From: Variovorax sp.
Lineage (GTDB): Bacteria; Pseudomonadota; Gammaproteobacteria; Burkholderiales; Burkholderiaceae_C
Direction of reading: 5' to 3'
Length of the DNA: 43,951 bases
Assembly: GCA_017744285.1 (NCBI GenBank)
Contig: JAGIBP010000029.1
Span: 1-43,951 of the forward strand
The first letter of the stretch is position 1. Each line of letters opens with the position of its first letter. The translations under genes were made by a program, and so were the position numbers. This document shows, in pieces, positions 8,262 through 15,557 of the stretch. A model generated the notes under the pieces. The model made no database searches. It worked only from the letters and a program-made list of their open reading frames with translations, and was not told the origin of the DNA.

Positions 8262-9341
8262 ATGACGACGCCTTCTTCTTTCGAGGTGGTGCGCCACACG
8301 TCGGCGAGCCGCGTGGCGCTGTGGATGGCCATCGCGCTCGCCCTGGCCGCCGCGAGCCTGCCGTTCTGGGGCGAATCGAGCTGGATGCGCGAATTCGTCG
8401 AGATCGCGTGCTACTTCATCTTCGCGATGATGTGGAACCTGCTCGCGGGCTACGGCGGCATGGTGAGCATCGGGCAGCAGGCCTTCTTCGGCTTCGGCGG
8501 CTACGTGATGCTGATGCTCGGCAACTTCGCCGGTCTCAATCCCTTCGTCGCGATCCCGATCGGCGCGCTCGCGGCGGCCGTGGTCGCGGTGCCCGTGTCC
8601 TTTGTCGCGTTCCGGCTCTCGGGCGGCTACTTCGCCATCGGCACCTGGGTGATCGCCGAGGTGTTCCGGCTGAGCTTCGCCAACGTCTCGGCGGTGGGCG
8701 GCGGCTCGGGCACCACCCTGACCGCGCTGCGCGGCATCGAGCGCGCGACGCGCGAGAGCGTCACCTACTGGATGGCGCTCGCCTGCGTCGTGGCGGCGGT
8801 CGCGCTGGTCTATCTCTTCCTGCGCAGCAAGCGCGGCCTGGCGCTGCTCGCGATCCGCGACAACGAGGTGGCGGCGGAGTCACAGGGCATCCCGGTGGCG
8901 CGCATGAAGCTTGCGGTGTACGTGGTGGCGGCCTTCGGCGCCGGGCTCGCGGGTGCGCTCTACTTCGTGGGCAACCTGCGCATCAGCCCCGACGCGGCCT
9001 TCAGCGTCAATTGGTCCGCGTTCGCGATCTTCATGGTGGTGATCGGTGGCATCGGCCGCATCGAAGGGCCGATCGTCGGCGCGGTCATCTTCTGGGCGCT
9101 CAACAAGTTCCTGAGCGACTACGGCACCTGGTACCTGCTCGGCCTGGGCCTGCTCGCCATCGTGACCACCCTCTTCTTCAAGCAGGGGCTCTGGGGCTTC
9201 GCGCAGCAGCGCTGGGGCTGGTCGCTGTTTCCCACGCAGCGGTGTCTCGTGGTGGCGCGCGGCACCGCTCCGGCGAAGCGATTCGCTGCGCCGACCCGTT
9301 CGCCCGACCTGGAGTTGCATCCCCATGCGGAACGTCAATGA
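8262..9341 (+). CDS. LIV-type ABC transporter permease (LivM-like)
   Basis: A 359-residue membrane protein. Family features are NLLAGYGGMVSIGQQAFFGFGGY (about residues 50-72), RLSGGYFAIGTWVIAEVFRL, the coupling loop IRDNEVAAESQGIPVARMK, and GGIGRIEGPIVGAVIFW. Two in-frame starts exist: GTG at 8250, which overlaps the upstream permease gene by eight bases, and ATG at 8262. I list the ATG, but either is plausible. The C-terminal 40 residues after FAQQRWGWSLFPTQR are hydrophilic and longer than in most family members. It is the last gene of the hydroquinone/transport operon. Confidence 0.88.
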   Translation: MTTPSSFEVVRHTSASRVALWMAIALALAAASLPFWGESSWMREFVEIACYFIFAMMWNLLAGYGGMVSIGQQAFFGFGGYVMLMLGNFAGLNPFVAIPIGALAAAVVAVPVSFVAFRLSGGYFAIGTWVIAEVFRLSFANVSAVGGGSGTTLTALRGIERATRESVTYWMALACVVAAVALVYLFLRSKRGLALLAIRDNEVAAESQGIPVARMKLAVYVVAAFGAGLAGALYFVGNLRISPDAAFSVNWSAFAIFMVVIGGIGRIEGPIVGAVIFWALNKFLSDYGTWYLLGLGLLAIVTTLFFKQGLWGFAQQRWGWSLFPTQRCLVVARGTAPAKRFAAPTRSPDLELHPHAERQ

Positions 9342-9365
9342 GCCCACGATCACCGCTGGCGGCGA

Positions 9366-9395
9366 TTGAAACGGCGGAATCATCGTCGCCATAAT
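9366..9395 (+). promoter_or_regulatory. Candidate sigma70 promoter of the methyltransferase gene
   Basis: TTGAAA at 9366-9371 and CATAAT at 9390-9395 are separated by 18 bases. The ATG of the downstream gene begins 8 bases after the -10 box, so transcription would start at or beside the initiation codon and give a leaderless mRNA. The promoter would separate the methyltransferase from the transport operon. Confidence 0.5.
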
Positions 9396-9402
9396 CGCCG
9401 CG

Positions 9403-10170
9403 ATGCAGACCCCGTCTTCCCCCGCGGATTCTTCCAGGACGCTGCCGCCGCATACGCCCTTGCCGGCGTACTACGCCGACGAAGCGGAACACGTGCAGTT
9501 CCTGCGCCGCATCTTCGACGACACGGCGCCGGACTACGACCGCATCGAGCGCGTGCTCGCGCTGGGCTCGGGGCCCTGGTACCGGCGCACAGCCTTGCAG
9601 CGCGCCGGGCTGTCGACGGGCGCCGAGGTGCTGGACGTCGGCATCGGCACCGGCCTGGTCGCGCGCGAGGCGCTCAAGCTCATCGGTCCTTCCGGGCGGC
9701 TGGCAGGCGTGGACCCGAGCCCAGGGATGATGGGCGAAGTGGCGCTGCCCGGCGTGGAGCTGGTGCAGGGCCGTGCCGAGGCCCTTCCACGGCCTGACGC
9801 AAGCTGCGACTTCCTGAGCATGGGCTATGCGCTGCGCCACATCGCCGACGTGAACGCGGCCTTTGCCGAGTTCCACCGCGTGCTGCGTCCGGGCGGCCGC
9901 CTGCTGGTGCTGGAGATCAGCAAGCCAGCAGGACGCGTCGGCACGGCGGTGCTCAAGGCGTACATGCGCACCGTCGTGCCGGTGATCGCGAAGAGGGTCG
10001 CGCACCGCCACGACACGGCCGAACTCTGGCGCTACTACTGGGACACCATCGAGGCCTGCATCGCGCCGGCCTCGGTGCTCGATGCGCTGCGCGCGGCCGG
10101 CTTCCAGGACGTGAAGCGCTCCACCCAACTCGGCATCTTCTCCGAGTACACCGCGGTCCGGCCGGGCTGA
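9403..10170 (+). CDS. Class I SAM-dependent methyltransferase (UbiE-like fold)
   Basis: A 255-residue protein. Motif I is VLDVGIGTGLVARE (about residues 72-85), the acidic residue binding the ribose is in LAGVDPSPGMM, and the post-motif region is EALPRPDASCDFLSMGYALRH followed by FHRVLRPGGRLLVLEISKP. That order is characteristic of the UbiE/Methyltransf_11 group that acts on quinone-like or small lipophilic substrates. It is not the housekeeping ubiE, which normally lies in another context. It follows the importer operon by 61 bases but has its own promoter-like sequence. A possible role in methylating a phenolic or quinone from the adjacent pathway is speculation. Its stop is 45 bases from the convergent ribokinase gene. 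Confidence 0.75.
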   Translation: MQTPSSPADSSRTLPPHTPLPAYYADEAEHVQFLRRIFDDTAPDYDRIERVLALGSGPWYRRTALQRAGLSTGAEVLDVGIGTGLVAREALKLIGPSGRLAGVDPSPGMMGEVALPGVELVQGRAEALPRPDASCDFLSMGYALRHIADVNAAFAEFHRVLRPGGRLLVLEISKPAGRVGTAVLKAYMRTVVPVIAKRVAHRHDTAELWRYYWDTIEACIAPASVLDALRAAGFQDVKRSTQLGIFSEYTAVRPG

Positions 10171-10172
10171 GC

Positions 10173-10191
10173 CTCGGGGCGCCAGCCCGAG
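10173..10191. terminator. Possible terminator hairpin between convergent genes
   Basis: CTCGGG (10173-10178) and CCCGAG (10186-10191) form a six-base GC-rich stem with a seven-base loop, placed between the ends of the methyltransferase gene and the convergent ribokinase gene. No T-run follows on either strand, so it is at best a weak or Rho-assisted terminator. Confidence 0.25.
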
Positions 10192-10215
10192 CTCTGAGCG
10201 CGCGGCGCCAGGGTT

Positions 10216-11157
10216 TCAGCGCAGCGTCACAGCCGCGGGACGCTCGGCCGTCGCGAGCGCCTGCAGTTCGTGGCGATGCGGGATCGAGGCCTGCGCGCCG
10301 GCGCGCGTCACGCACAGGGCCGCGGCCTGGATGCCGAGCGCGATGCCGGCGTCCATGGATTCGCCGCGCGCGAGGGCCGCGCACAGGGCGCCGATGAAGG
10401 TGTCGCCGGCGGCGGTGGTGTCGATCGCGTCGACCTTCAGGGCCGCGAAATGGCGGCAGCCGGCGGCGTCGCACGCCACGACGCCTTCGCTGCCGAGGGT
10501 CAGGATCACCTGCGCCGGCCCGCGACGGCGCAGCGCTTCGGCGGCGCGCGCGGCGCCGGCGATGTCGTCGACCGCCAGGCCGCTCAGCAGGGCGGCCTCG
10601 GTCTCGTTGAGCACCAGCAGGTCGAGCAGATCCCACAGGGACTCCGGCAGCGCCTGCGCGGGCGCCGGATTCAGCACCACCCGGCAGCCCTTTGCATGGG
10701 CGAGCGTCGCGGCCTGCAGCACTGCATCCATCGGCACTTCGAGCTGCAGAAGGAGCATCCGCGCGGCGGCCAGGTCGTCCGCGAGGCGCGCGAGGTCCTC
10801 GGCGCCGACGAACGCGTTGGCACCCGCGATGAGCGAGATGCGGTTCTGCCCGCTGTCGTCGACCATGATCAGCGCCACGCCCGTCGAGGCCGGCGCCGTC
10901 GCGACATGGGCGGTCTCGATGGCGTCGGCTTCGAGGGATGCGGTGAGCGCCTGGCCGAATGCGTCGCTGCCCACGCGGCCGACCATCGCAACGCGGGCGC
11001 CCTGGCGCGCACAGGCCACCGCCTGGTTCGCACCCTTGCCGCCCGGGTTGGTCATGAAGGCGTGCGCGTGCAGCGTCTCGCCCGCCTCGGGCACGCGCGG
11101 CACACGGACCACCAGGTCCATGTTGAGGCTGCCGAAGACGGCGATCTCAGCGGGCAT
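10216..11157 (-). CDS. rbsK: Ribokinase (PfkB family)
   Basis: A 313-residue sugar kinase. The N-terminal substrate region reads VFGSLNMDLVVRV and NPGGKGANQAVA (GGKGAN at about 39-44, the ribokinase signature 1). The C-terminal signature is DTTAAGDTFIGAL with the catalytic base Asp252, matching Asp255 of E. coli RbsK. The start at 11157 gives the family N-terminus and excludes a long upstream extension of the frame. It is the last gene of a seven-gene operon and lies 14 bases behind rpiB. Together they would convert ribose to ribose-5-phosphate and ribulose-5-phosphate. A related sugar such as deoxyribose or another pentose is possible, because no rbsABC-type sugar importer is present. Confidence 0.88.
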   Translation of the reverse strand: MPAEIAVFGSLNMDLVVRVPRVPEAGETLHAHAFMTNPGGKGANQAVACARQGARVAMVGRVGSDAFGQALTASLEADAIETAHVATAPASTGVALIMVDDSGQNRISLIAGANAFVGAEDLARLADDLAAARMLLLQLEVPMDAVLQAATLAHAKGCRVVLNPAPAQALPESLWDLLDLLVLNETEAALLSGLAVDDIAGAARAAEALRRRGPAQVILTLGSEGVVACDAAGCRHFAALKVDAIDTTAAGDTFIGALCAALARGESMDAGIALGIQAAALCVTRAGAQASIPHRHELQALATAERPAAVTLR

Positions 11158-11171
11158 GGCGCGGCACCCCG

Positions 11172-11621
11172 TCAGGCGTCGGCGTCCATGGCGTGGAGCT
11201 TCTCCACGCGGCGGCGGAAGTCCGCGTCCTCGCTCGCGAAGCGGGCGTCGAGATAGGCGGTGATGAGGTCCGTCGCAAGCCAGGGCCCGACGATCTGCGC
11301 GCCCAGGCACATCACGTTCACATCGTCGTGCTCGACCGACTGGTGGGCCGAATGCACGTCGTGGCAGACCGCCGCCCGGATGCCCTTCATCTTGTTGGCG
11401 GCGATCGAGGCGCCGACGCCGGTGCCGCACACCATGATGCCGCGCTCCACGTCGCCGGACACGATCTTCGCGGCCACGGCGCGCGCAATGTCCGGGAAGT
11501 CGACCGGCCGGTCGTCGTGGCTGCCGACATCGACGACCTCGTGGCCGAGCTTCCTGATGTGGTCGACCACGACGCCTTTCAGCATCCAGCCTGCGTGGTC
11601 CGATCCGATGACGAGACGCAT
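11172..11621 (-). CDS. rpiB: Ribose-5-phosphate isomerase B (RpiB/LacAB family)
   Basis: A 149-residue protein of the RpiB family. It begins MRLVIGSDHAGWMLK, carries the active-site Cys65 in GIMVCGTGVGASIAANK (Cys66 in E. coli RpiB) and the downstream CHDVHSAHQSVEHDDVNV region that holds the catalytic His. Length and motifs are typical. The same fold serves allose-6-phosphate, galactose-6-phosphate and tetrose-phosphate isomerases, so the substrate is not fixed by sequence. The neighbouring ribokinase favours a ribose phosphate. It sits between the importer's receptor gene (28-base gap) and rbsK. Confidence 0.87.
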   Translation of the reverse strand: MRLVIGSDHAGWMLKGVVVDHIRKLGHEVVDVGSHDDRPVDFPDIARAVAAKIVSGDVERGIMVCGTGVGASIAANKMKGIRAAVCHDVHSAHQSVEHDDVNVMCLGAQIVGPWLATDLITAYLDARFASEDADFRRRVEKLHAMDADA

Positions 11622-11649
11622 GGGTACTTCTTTCTCTGGTGGTGGCGTA

Positions 11650-12441
11650 TCACTGAAGCATGCCGGCCGGCAGGTCGCTGCCGTGGTACTTCTTGTAGAT
11701 GGCGTTGAGCTTGCCGTTCTTGAGGTTGGCCGTGACCCACTCGTTGAGCTTGGCGACCATGCGCTCTTCGCCCTTCTTCACGCCGATGGCGAGGTCGAGG
11801 TTGCGCAGCAGGATCTTCTGTTCGAAGGGACGCTGCGGGTTCTTGGCAGTGATCTGGTTCATGATCGTGACCGAGGTCGAGACGATGTCGGCCTGTCCGC
11901 TGACGCCGGCGGTGACCATGGTCGCGTCGTCGTCGTAGCGCACGACCTTGAAGTCCTTGTCCTTCGCCATCGCCGTGAGTTCGGTGTCCTGCGTGGTGCC
12001 GCGCGTCACGGTGACGGACTTGCCCTTGAGGTCGGCCCAGTCCTTGATCGGCAGGTCCTTGCGCGCGCCGATCATCGAGACCAGCGCCGCGTAGGGCTTC
12101 GAGAAGTCGATCACCTTCTGGCGCTCGGGCGTGACCGAGAGCGTCGACACCACGATGTCGGCCTTGCCGGTCTGCAGGTTCGGGATCCGCGTCGCGCCGG
12201 TGGTCTGCACGAATTCCAGCTCCAGGCCCCAGTCCTTGGCGAGCAGCTGCGCGGTCTCGACATCGGAGCCGACCGGCTTGAGATCCTTGTCGAGCATGCC
12301 CGACGGCGGGATCGAGAAGTCGGTGGCGATGCGGATCTTCTTGGCCTTCATGACGTCGTCGAGCACGTCGGCGTGGGCTGCGCTGGCGAGCGTCAGGCAG
12401 GCGGCGGCCAGCAGGGTCAGAAGGGAGCGGTGCGCTTTCAT
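11650..12441 (-). CDS. Polar-amino-acid-type ABC transporter substrate-binding protein
   Basis: A 263-residue periplasmic protein with a clear Sec signal peptide (residues 1-24, ending ASAAHA). The mature part is an SBP_bac_3 domain: RIATDFSIPPSGMLDKD, VGSDVETAQLLAKD, the ligand-loop sequence GKADIVVSTLSVTPERQKVIDFSKPY, and GKSVTVTRGTTQD. In this family the Ser/Thr residues and the Arg in the TPER segment hold the ligand alpha-carboxylate, so an amino-acid-like or other carboxylate ligand is expected. It is the receptor for the two permeases and the ATPase encoded just upstream. The pairing of such a receptor with ribokinase and RpiB is odd and its ligand is unknown. Confidence 0.88.
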   Translation of the reverse strand: MKAHRSLLTLLAAACLTLASAAHADVLDDVMKAKKIRIATDFSIPPSGMLDKDLKPVGSDVETAQLLAKDWGLELEFVQTTGATRIPNLQTGKADIVVSTLSVTPERQKVIDFSKPYAALVSMIGARKDLPIKDWADLKGKSVTVTRGTTQDTELTAMAKDKDFKVVRYDDDATMVTAGVSGQADIVSTSVTIMNQITAKNPQRPFEQKILLRNLDLAIGVKKGEERMVAKLNEWVTANLKNGKLNAIYKKYHGSDLPAGMLQ

Positions 12442-12488
12442 CGGGTGTGTCTCCTTGGTCTTGGGGAAAAGGGATGGAAAAAGCCGGG

Positions 12489-13250
12489 CTAGAGGTCGCT
12501 GGCGACGAATTGGCGGAGCTCGGCCGTCTGGGGTTCGGACAGGATCCCCGGGCCGCCGCGCTCCCAGACCTTGCCCTGGTGCATGAACACGATCTGGTCC
12601 GCGACCTTGCGCGCGAAGGCCATCTCGTGCGTGACCATGACCATCGTCATGCCGCCGGCCGCGAGGTCCTCGATCACGCGCAGCACCTCGCCCGTCAGCT
12701 CGGGGTCGAGTGCGGAGGTCACCTCGTCGAACAGCATGACCTTGGGCTGCATCGCGAGCGAGCGCGCGATGGCGACGCGCTGCTGCTGGCCGCCCGACAG
12801 CTGCTCGGGGTAGCAAGACGCCTTGTCAGAGAGGCCCACCTTGGCGAGCACGTCCAGCGCGATCGATCGCGCCTTCGCCTTCGAGAGGCCCTTGGCCGAG
12901 CGCGGCGCGAGCGTGATGTTCTGCTCGATGGTCAGGTGCGGGAAGAGGTTGTAGCTCTGGAAGACGATGCCGACGTCGAGTCGCAGCGCCTTGAGGTCGA
13001 TGTCCGGCGCGTGCACGTGGTGGCCGCACACGACGATCTCGCCGCTGTCGATGCGTTCGAGCCGGTCGATGCAGCGCAGCGCCGTGCTCTTGCCCGAGCC
13101 GCTGCGGCCGATGATCGCCGTGACCTGGCCGCGCTCGACCTCGAAGCCGACGCCCTGCAGCACCTTGAGGCTGCCGAAGCTCTTGTGCACGTCGCGCAGG
13201 CGCACGACCGGCGACGTCGCGCCGTCAGGACTGGGAGAGGAGGGGTTCAT
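12489..13250 (-). CDS. Polar-amino-acid-type ABC transporter ATP-binding protein (GlnQ-like)
   Basis: A 253-residue ABC ATPase. Walker A is GRSGSGKST, the Q-loop is VGIVFQSYNLFPHLT, the signature is LSGGQQQRVAIARSL, Walker B is VMLFDEVTSALDP, and the H-loop is MVTHEM. These are the GlnQ/HisP-type sequences. The start at 13250 overlaps the end of the upstream permease gene by 26 bases, consistent with translational coupling. The receptor gene follows after 47 bases. Confidence 0.93.
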   Translation of the reverse strand: MNPSSPSPDGATSPVVRLRDVHKSFGSLKVLQGVGFEVERGQVTAIIGRSGSGKSTALRCIDRLERIDSGEIVVCGHHVHAPDIDLKALRLDVGIVFQSYNLFPHLTIEQNITLAPRSAKGLSKAKARSIALDVLAKVGLSDKASCYPEQLSGGQQQRVAIARSLAMQPKVMLFDEVTSALDPELTGEVLRVIEDLAAGGMTMVMVTHEMAFARKVADQIVFMHQGKVWERGGPGILSEPQTAELRQFVASDL

Positions 13251-13929
13251 GAGACGAGAGGGAAGTCGCCGCGGCGCGCGAGGGCGCTGCGCGCCGCTCT
13301 TCGAGGCGGCGGCTCCAGACGGACAGCGGATAGCACATCGCGAAGTAGATCGCCGCGATCACGAGGTAGACGATGAAGGGCTCGAAGATCGAGTTGTTGA
13401 TGATCTGCCCCGAGCGCGAGAGCTCGACGAAACCGACCACCGAGGCGAGCGAGGTGTTCTTGACGATCTGCACCATGAAGCCGACCGTGGGCGGCGTCGC
13501 GAGGCGCACGGCCTGCGGCAGCACGACCTTGGCCATGCGCTGCGTCCGGCTGAGCGCGAGGCACTCCGCCGCCTCCCATTGCGGTCGGGGCACAGCCTGG
13601 ATCGCGGCGCGCCAGATCTCGCCGAGGTAGGCCGAGACGTAGATGGTGAGCGAGGCGCCCGCGGCCGCCAGCGCCGAGACCTTGATGCCCAGCGTCGGCA
13701 GCCCGAAGTAGGCGAGGAACATGATCACCAGCAAAGGCGATCCCTGCACGAGCTGCACCCACAGGCCCGAGGCGATGCGCACCGTCCGGCTGGGCGAGAT
13801 GCGGGCCAGCGCGACCCCGAAGGCGGCCAGCCCGCCGCCAGCGAAGGCGATCAGCGAAAGCGCCAGCGTCCACGCCGCTCCCTGCAGCAGGAAGGTGAAG
13901 TGGTTGGCGTTGAAGGCGGTCGAGAGCAT
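13225..13929 (-). CDS. Polar-amino-acid-type ABC transporter permease (second)
   Basis: A 234-residue inner-membrane protein of the HisM/GlnP type. It has an N-terminal membrane region (FLLQGAAWTLALSLIAFAGG), the segment LVQGSPLLVIMFLAYFGLP, and the EAA coupling loop around QWEAAECLALSRTQRMAKVVLPQA (about residues 118-141). The ATG at 13929 overlaps the stop of the upstream permease by one base (TGATG). The C-terminal tail after SRRLEERRAA is hydrophilic. It pairs with the preceding gene as a heterodimeric channel. Confidence 0.92.
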   Translation of the reverse strand: MLSTAFNANHFTFLLQGAAWTLALSLIAFAGGGLAAFGVALARISPSRTVRIASGLWVQLVQGSPLLVIMFLAYFGLPTLGIKVSALAAAGASLTIYVSAYLGEIWRAAIQAVPRPQWEAAECLALSRTQRMAKVVLPQAVRLATPPTVGFMVQIVKNTSLASVVGFVELSRSGQIINNSIFEPFIVYLVIAAIYFAMCYPLSVWSRRLEERRAAPSRAAATSLSSHEPLLSQS

Positions 13930-14609
13930 CACAGCGCGGTGCCGAGCCGGCGCCGGCGCGGGAACAGCAGGGCGCCGAGGCCCCAGAAGCCGAGCCGCAT
14001 GAGCAGCGACAGCAGCACGTAGCCGGCGCCAATGACCAGGAAGGTCTCGAACGGACGGTAGGTGTCGGACTGCACGTGGTTGGCCACGGCGGTCAGTTCC
14101 TCCACCGAGATCTGCGAGCAGATCGACGAGGCCAGCATAAGTAGCACGAACTGGCTGGTGAGCGCCGGATAGACCCGTTCCATGGCCGGGAACAGCACCA
14201 CGTGCCAGTACACCTGCAGGCGCGAGAGCCCCAGGCACTCCGCGGCCTCGAGCTGGCTGCGGTTCACCGAGTCGAAGCCGGCGCGCATGATCTCCGTCGC
14301 ATAGGCGCCTGCGTTCACGGCCAGGGCGATCACCGCGACCGTGAAGGCCGGCAGCTTCAGGCCCAGGCTCGACAGCCCGAAGAACACCAGGAAGATCTGC
14401 ACCAGCAGCGGCGTGTTGCGGATGAGCTCGACATAGAGGCCGCACAGTCGCGACAGCGCGGCATGGCGGCTGCGCCGTCCGGCGGCGCACAGGGTGCCGA
14501 TCGCGAAGCCGGAAAGGGTGGCGACCAGCGCCAGCCGGATCGTGAGCCAGGCGCCCTCCATGAAGAGCGGCCAGCGCTCCAGCACGGCGGCGAAGTCGAG
14601 TTCGGTCAC
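13929..14609 (-). CDS. Polar-amino-acid-type ABC transporter permease (first)
   Basis: A 226-residue membrane protein starting with GTG at 14609, which overlaps the stop codon of the GntR gene by four bases (GTGA). It has the family segments GAWLTIRLALVATLSGFAIG, YVELIRNTPLLVQIFLVFFG and the EAA loop SQLEAAECLGLSRLQVYWHVV. The regulator, both permeases and the ATPase are chained by stop-start overlaps, which argues that they are one transcript and that the regulator controls its own importer. Confidence 0.92.
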   Translation of the reverse strand: MTELDFAAVLERWPLFMEGAWLTIRLALVATLSGFAIGTLCAAGRRSRHAALSRLCGLYVELIRNTPLLVQIFLVFFGLSSLGLKLPAFTVAVIALAVNAGAYATEIMRAGFDSVNRSQLEAAECLGLSRLQVYWHVVLFPAMERVYPALTSQFVLLMLASSICSQISVEELTAVANHVQSDTYRPFETFLVIGAGYVLLSLLMRLGFWGLGALLFPRRRRLGTAL

Positions 14610-15388
14610 GCCAGTTCCTCGCGCTCGGGCGGGCGCCCGCGCAGGGCCGGGTCGGCGGCGGCCTTGCGGCGGTATTCGTCGCCGATGCGGAAATGCTTGC
14701 GCAGCACCTGGTCGGCGAGGTCTTCGTCGCGGGCAATGAGCGCCTGGAAGATGCGCGCGTGGTCCTCGACCAGGTACTGCTTGACGGCCGGATCGCCGCC
14801 CACCACGTCGCGCCGCTCGTGGTGCGAGCGCAGCAGCAGCGTCGACATCGCGGCGTAGAGATGCATCAGCGTCTCGGAGCGGCTCGCGCGCACCAGCGCG
14901 GAATGGAACTCGTAGTCCGCGCGGCTGCCTTCCTCCGAGTCGTTCACGGTGGCCTCGATATGGTCGACCGCCGCCGCGATGCGTTCGAGATCGGTGGTCG
15001 TCGCGTGGCGGCAGGCGAGTCGGGCGGCCTGCACCTCGATCGCGATGCGCGCCTGCATCACGTCGTCGACGATGTCCGCCTGCTGCGCCATCGAGAAGGC
15101 GAAGAAATCGCCCAGCACCGACACGTCGGGCTTGCGCACGACCGTGCCGACGCGTTCGCGGATTTCCACCACGCCCATCATCGACAGCGCGCGCAGCGCC
15201 TCGCGCACGATCGGCCGGCTCACGCCGAGCTGGGCGGCCAGTTCGCGCTCGGGGATCAGGCGGTCGCCGGACTGGATGGTCCCTTCGAGCAGCTGGTCGC
15301 GCAGGAAGGCGAAGACCTTCGAGAAGCCGGTGCCCTCGGCGTCGGCCGCGCGGGTGATCAGCGGGCGGGGGCTGCTTGTCGTCGTCAT
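14606..15388 (-). CDS. GntR-family regulator, FadR subfamily
   Basis: A 260-residue protein. The N-terminal GntR winged helix-turn-helix is clear: FLRDQLLEGTIQSGDRLIPE, RELAAQLGVSRPIVREAL and LRALSMMGVVEIRERVGTVV (residues about 27-84). The C-terminal all-helical FCD domain follows, with the Asp/His metal and ligand positions in the region RADYEFHSALVRAS and EDHARIFQALIARD. FadR-subfamily members usually sense small carboxylates or sugar acids. The gene is first in the operon and a perfect FadR-type site (TGGTATGACCA) lies 17 bases upstream of its ATG, so autoregulation is likely. Confidence 0.9.
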   Translation of the reverse strand: MTTTSSPRPLITRAADAEGTGFSKVFAFLRDQLLEGTIQSGDRLIPERELAAQLGVSRPIVREALRALSMMGVVEIRERVGTVVRKPDVSVLGDFFAFSMAQQADIVDDVMQARIAIEVQAARLACRHATTTDLERIAAAVDHIEATVNDSEEGSRADYEFHSALVRASRSETLMHLYAAMSTLLLRSHHERRDVVGGDPAVKQYLVEDHARIFQALIARDEDLADQVLRKHFRIGDEYRRKAAADPALRGRPPEREELA

Positions 15389-15404
15389 CTCGTGGTTTTA
15401 TCAC

Positions 15405-15425
15405 TGGTATGACCACAGTCATACC
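15405..15425. promoter_or_regulatory. FadR-type operator of the PAAT/ribokinase operon
   Basis: GGTATGAC-CACA-GTCATACC (15406-15425) is a perfect 8-base inverted repeat. Within it, TGGTATGACCA (15405-15415) matches the TNGTNNNACNA consensus of FadR-subfamily GntR regulators. It lies 17 bases upstream of the regulator's start codon, where binding would block transcription. A 9-base direct repeat, CTCGTGGTT, flanks it at 15389-15397 and 15437-15445. Confidence 0.65.
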
Positions 15426-15518
15426 GGGTTAGCCCTCTCGTGGTTAACCCGTAGGCGGCCCAAGGGGCGCGCAATGAACGAATCCTTTGGGCTGACTTGC
15501 GTGCGAATGGTGACTCGC

Positions 15519-15536
15519 GTAACTTCCTGTAACTTC
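15519..15536 (+). repeat. Tandem 8-base direct repeat upstream of the Bug-type receptor
   Basis: GTAACTTC occurs at 15519-15526 and again at 15529-15536, a 10-base period that places both copies on the same DNA face. It lies about 20 bases before the ATG at 15558. It could be an activator site or chance; nothing else supports a role. Confidence 0.3.
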
Positions 15537-15557
15537 AGCCTGCCGTTTTCGTCTCCC

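Noticed and set aside
9403..10170. Methyltransferase as the housekeeping ubiquinone gene ubiE
   Set aside because: The fold agrees, but no ubiquinone genes are adjacent and it follows a catabolic operon, so the specific name is not supported.
14949..15557. 203-codon N-terminal extension of the Bug-type receptor
   Set aside because: It is antisense to the GntR gene and would bury the signal peptide that begins at 15558.
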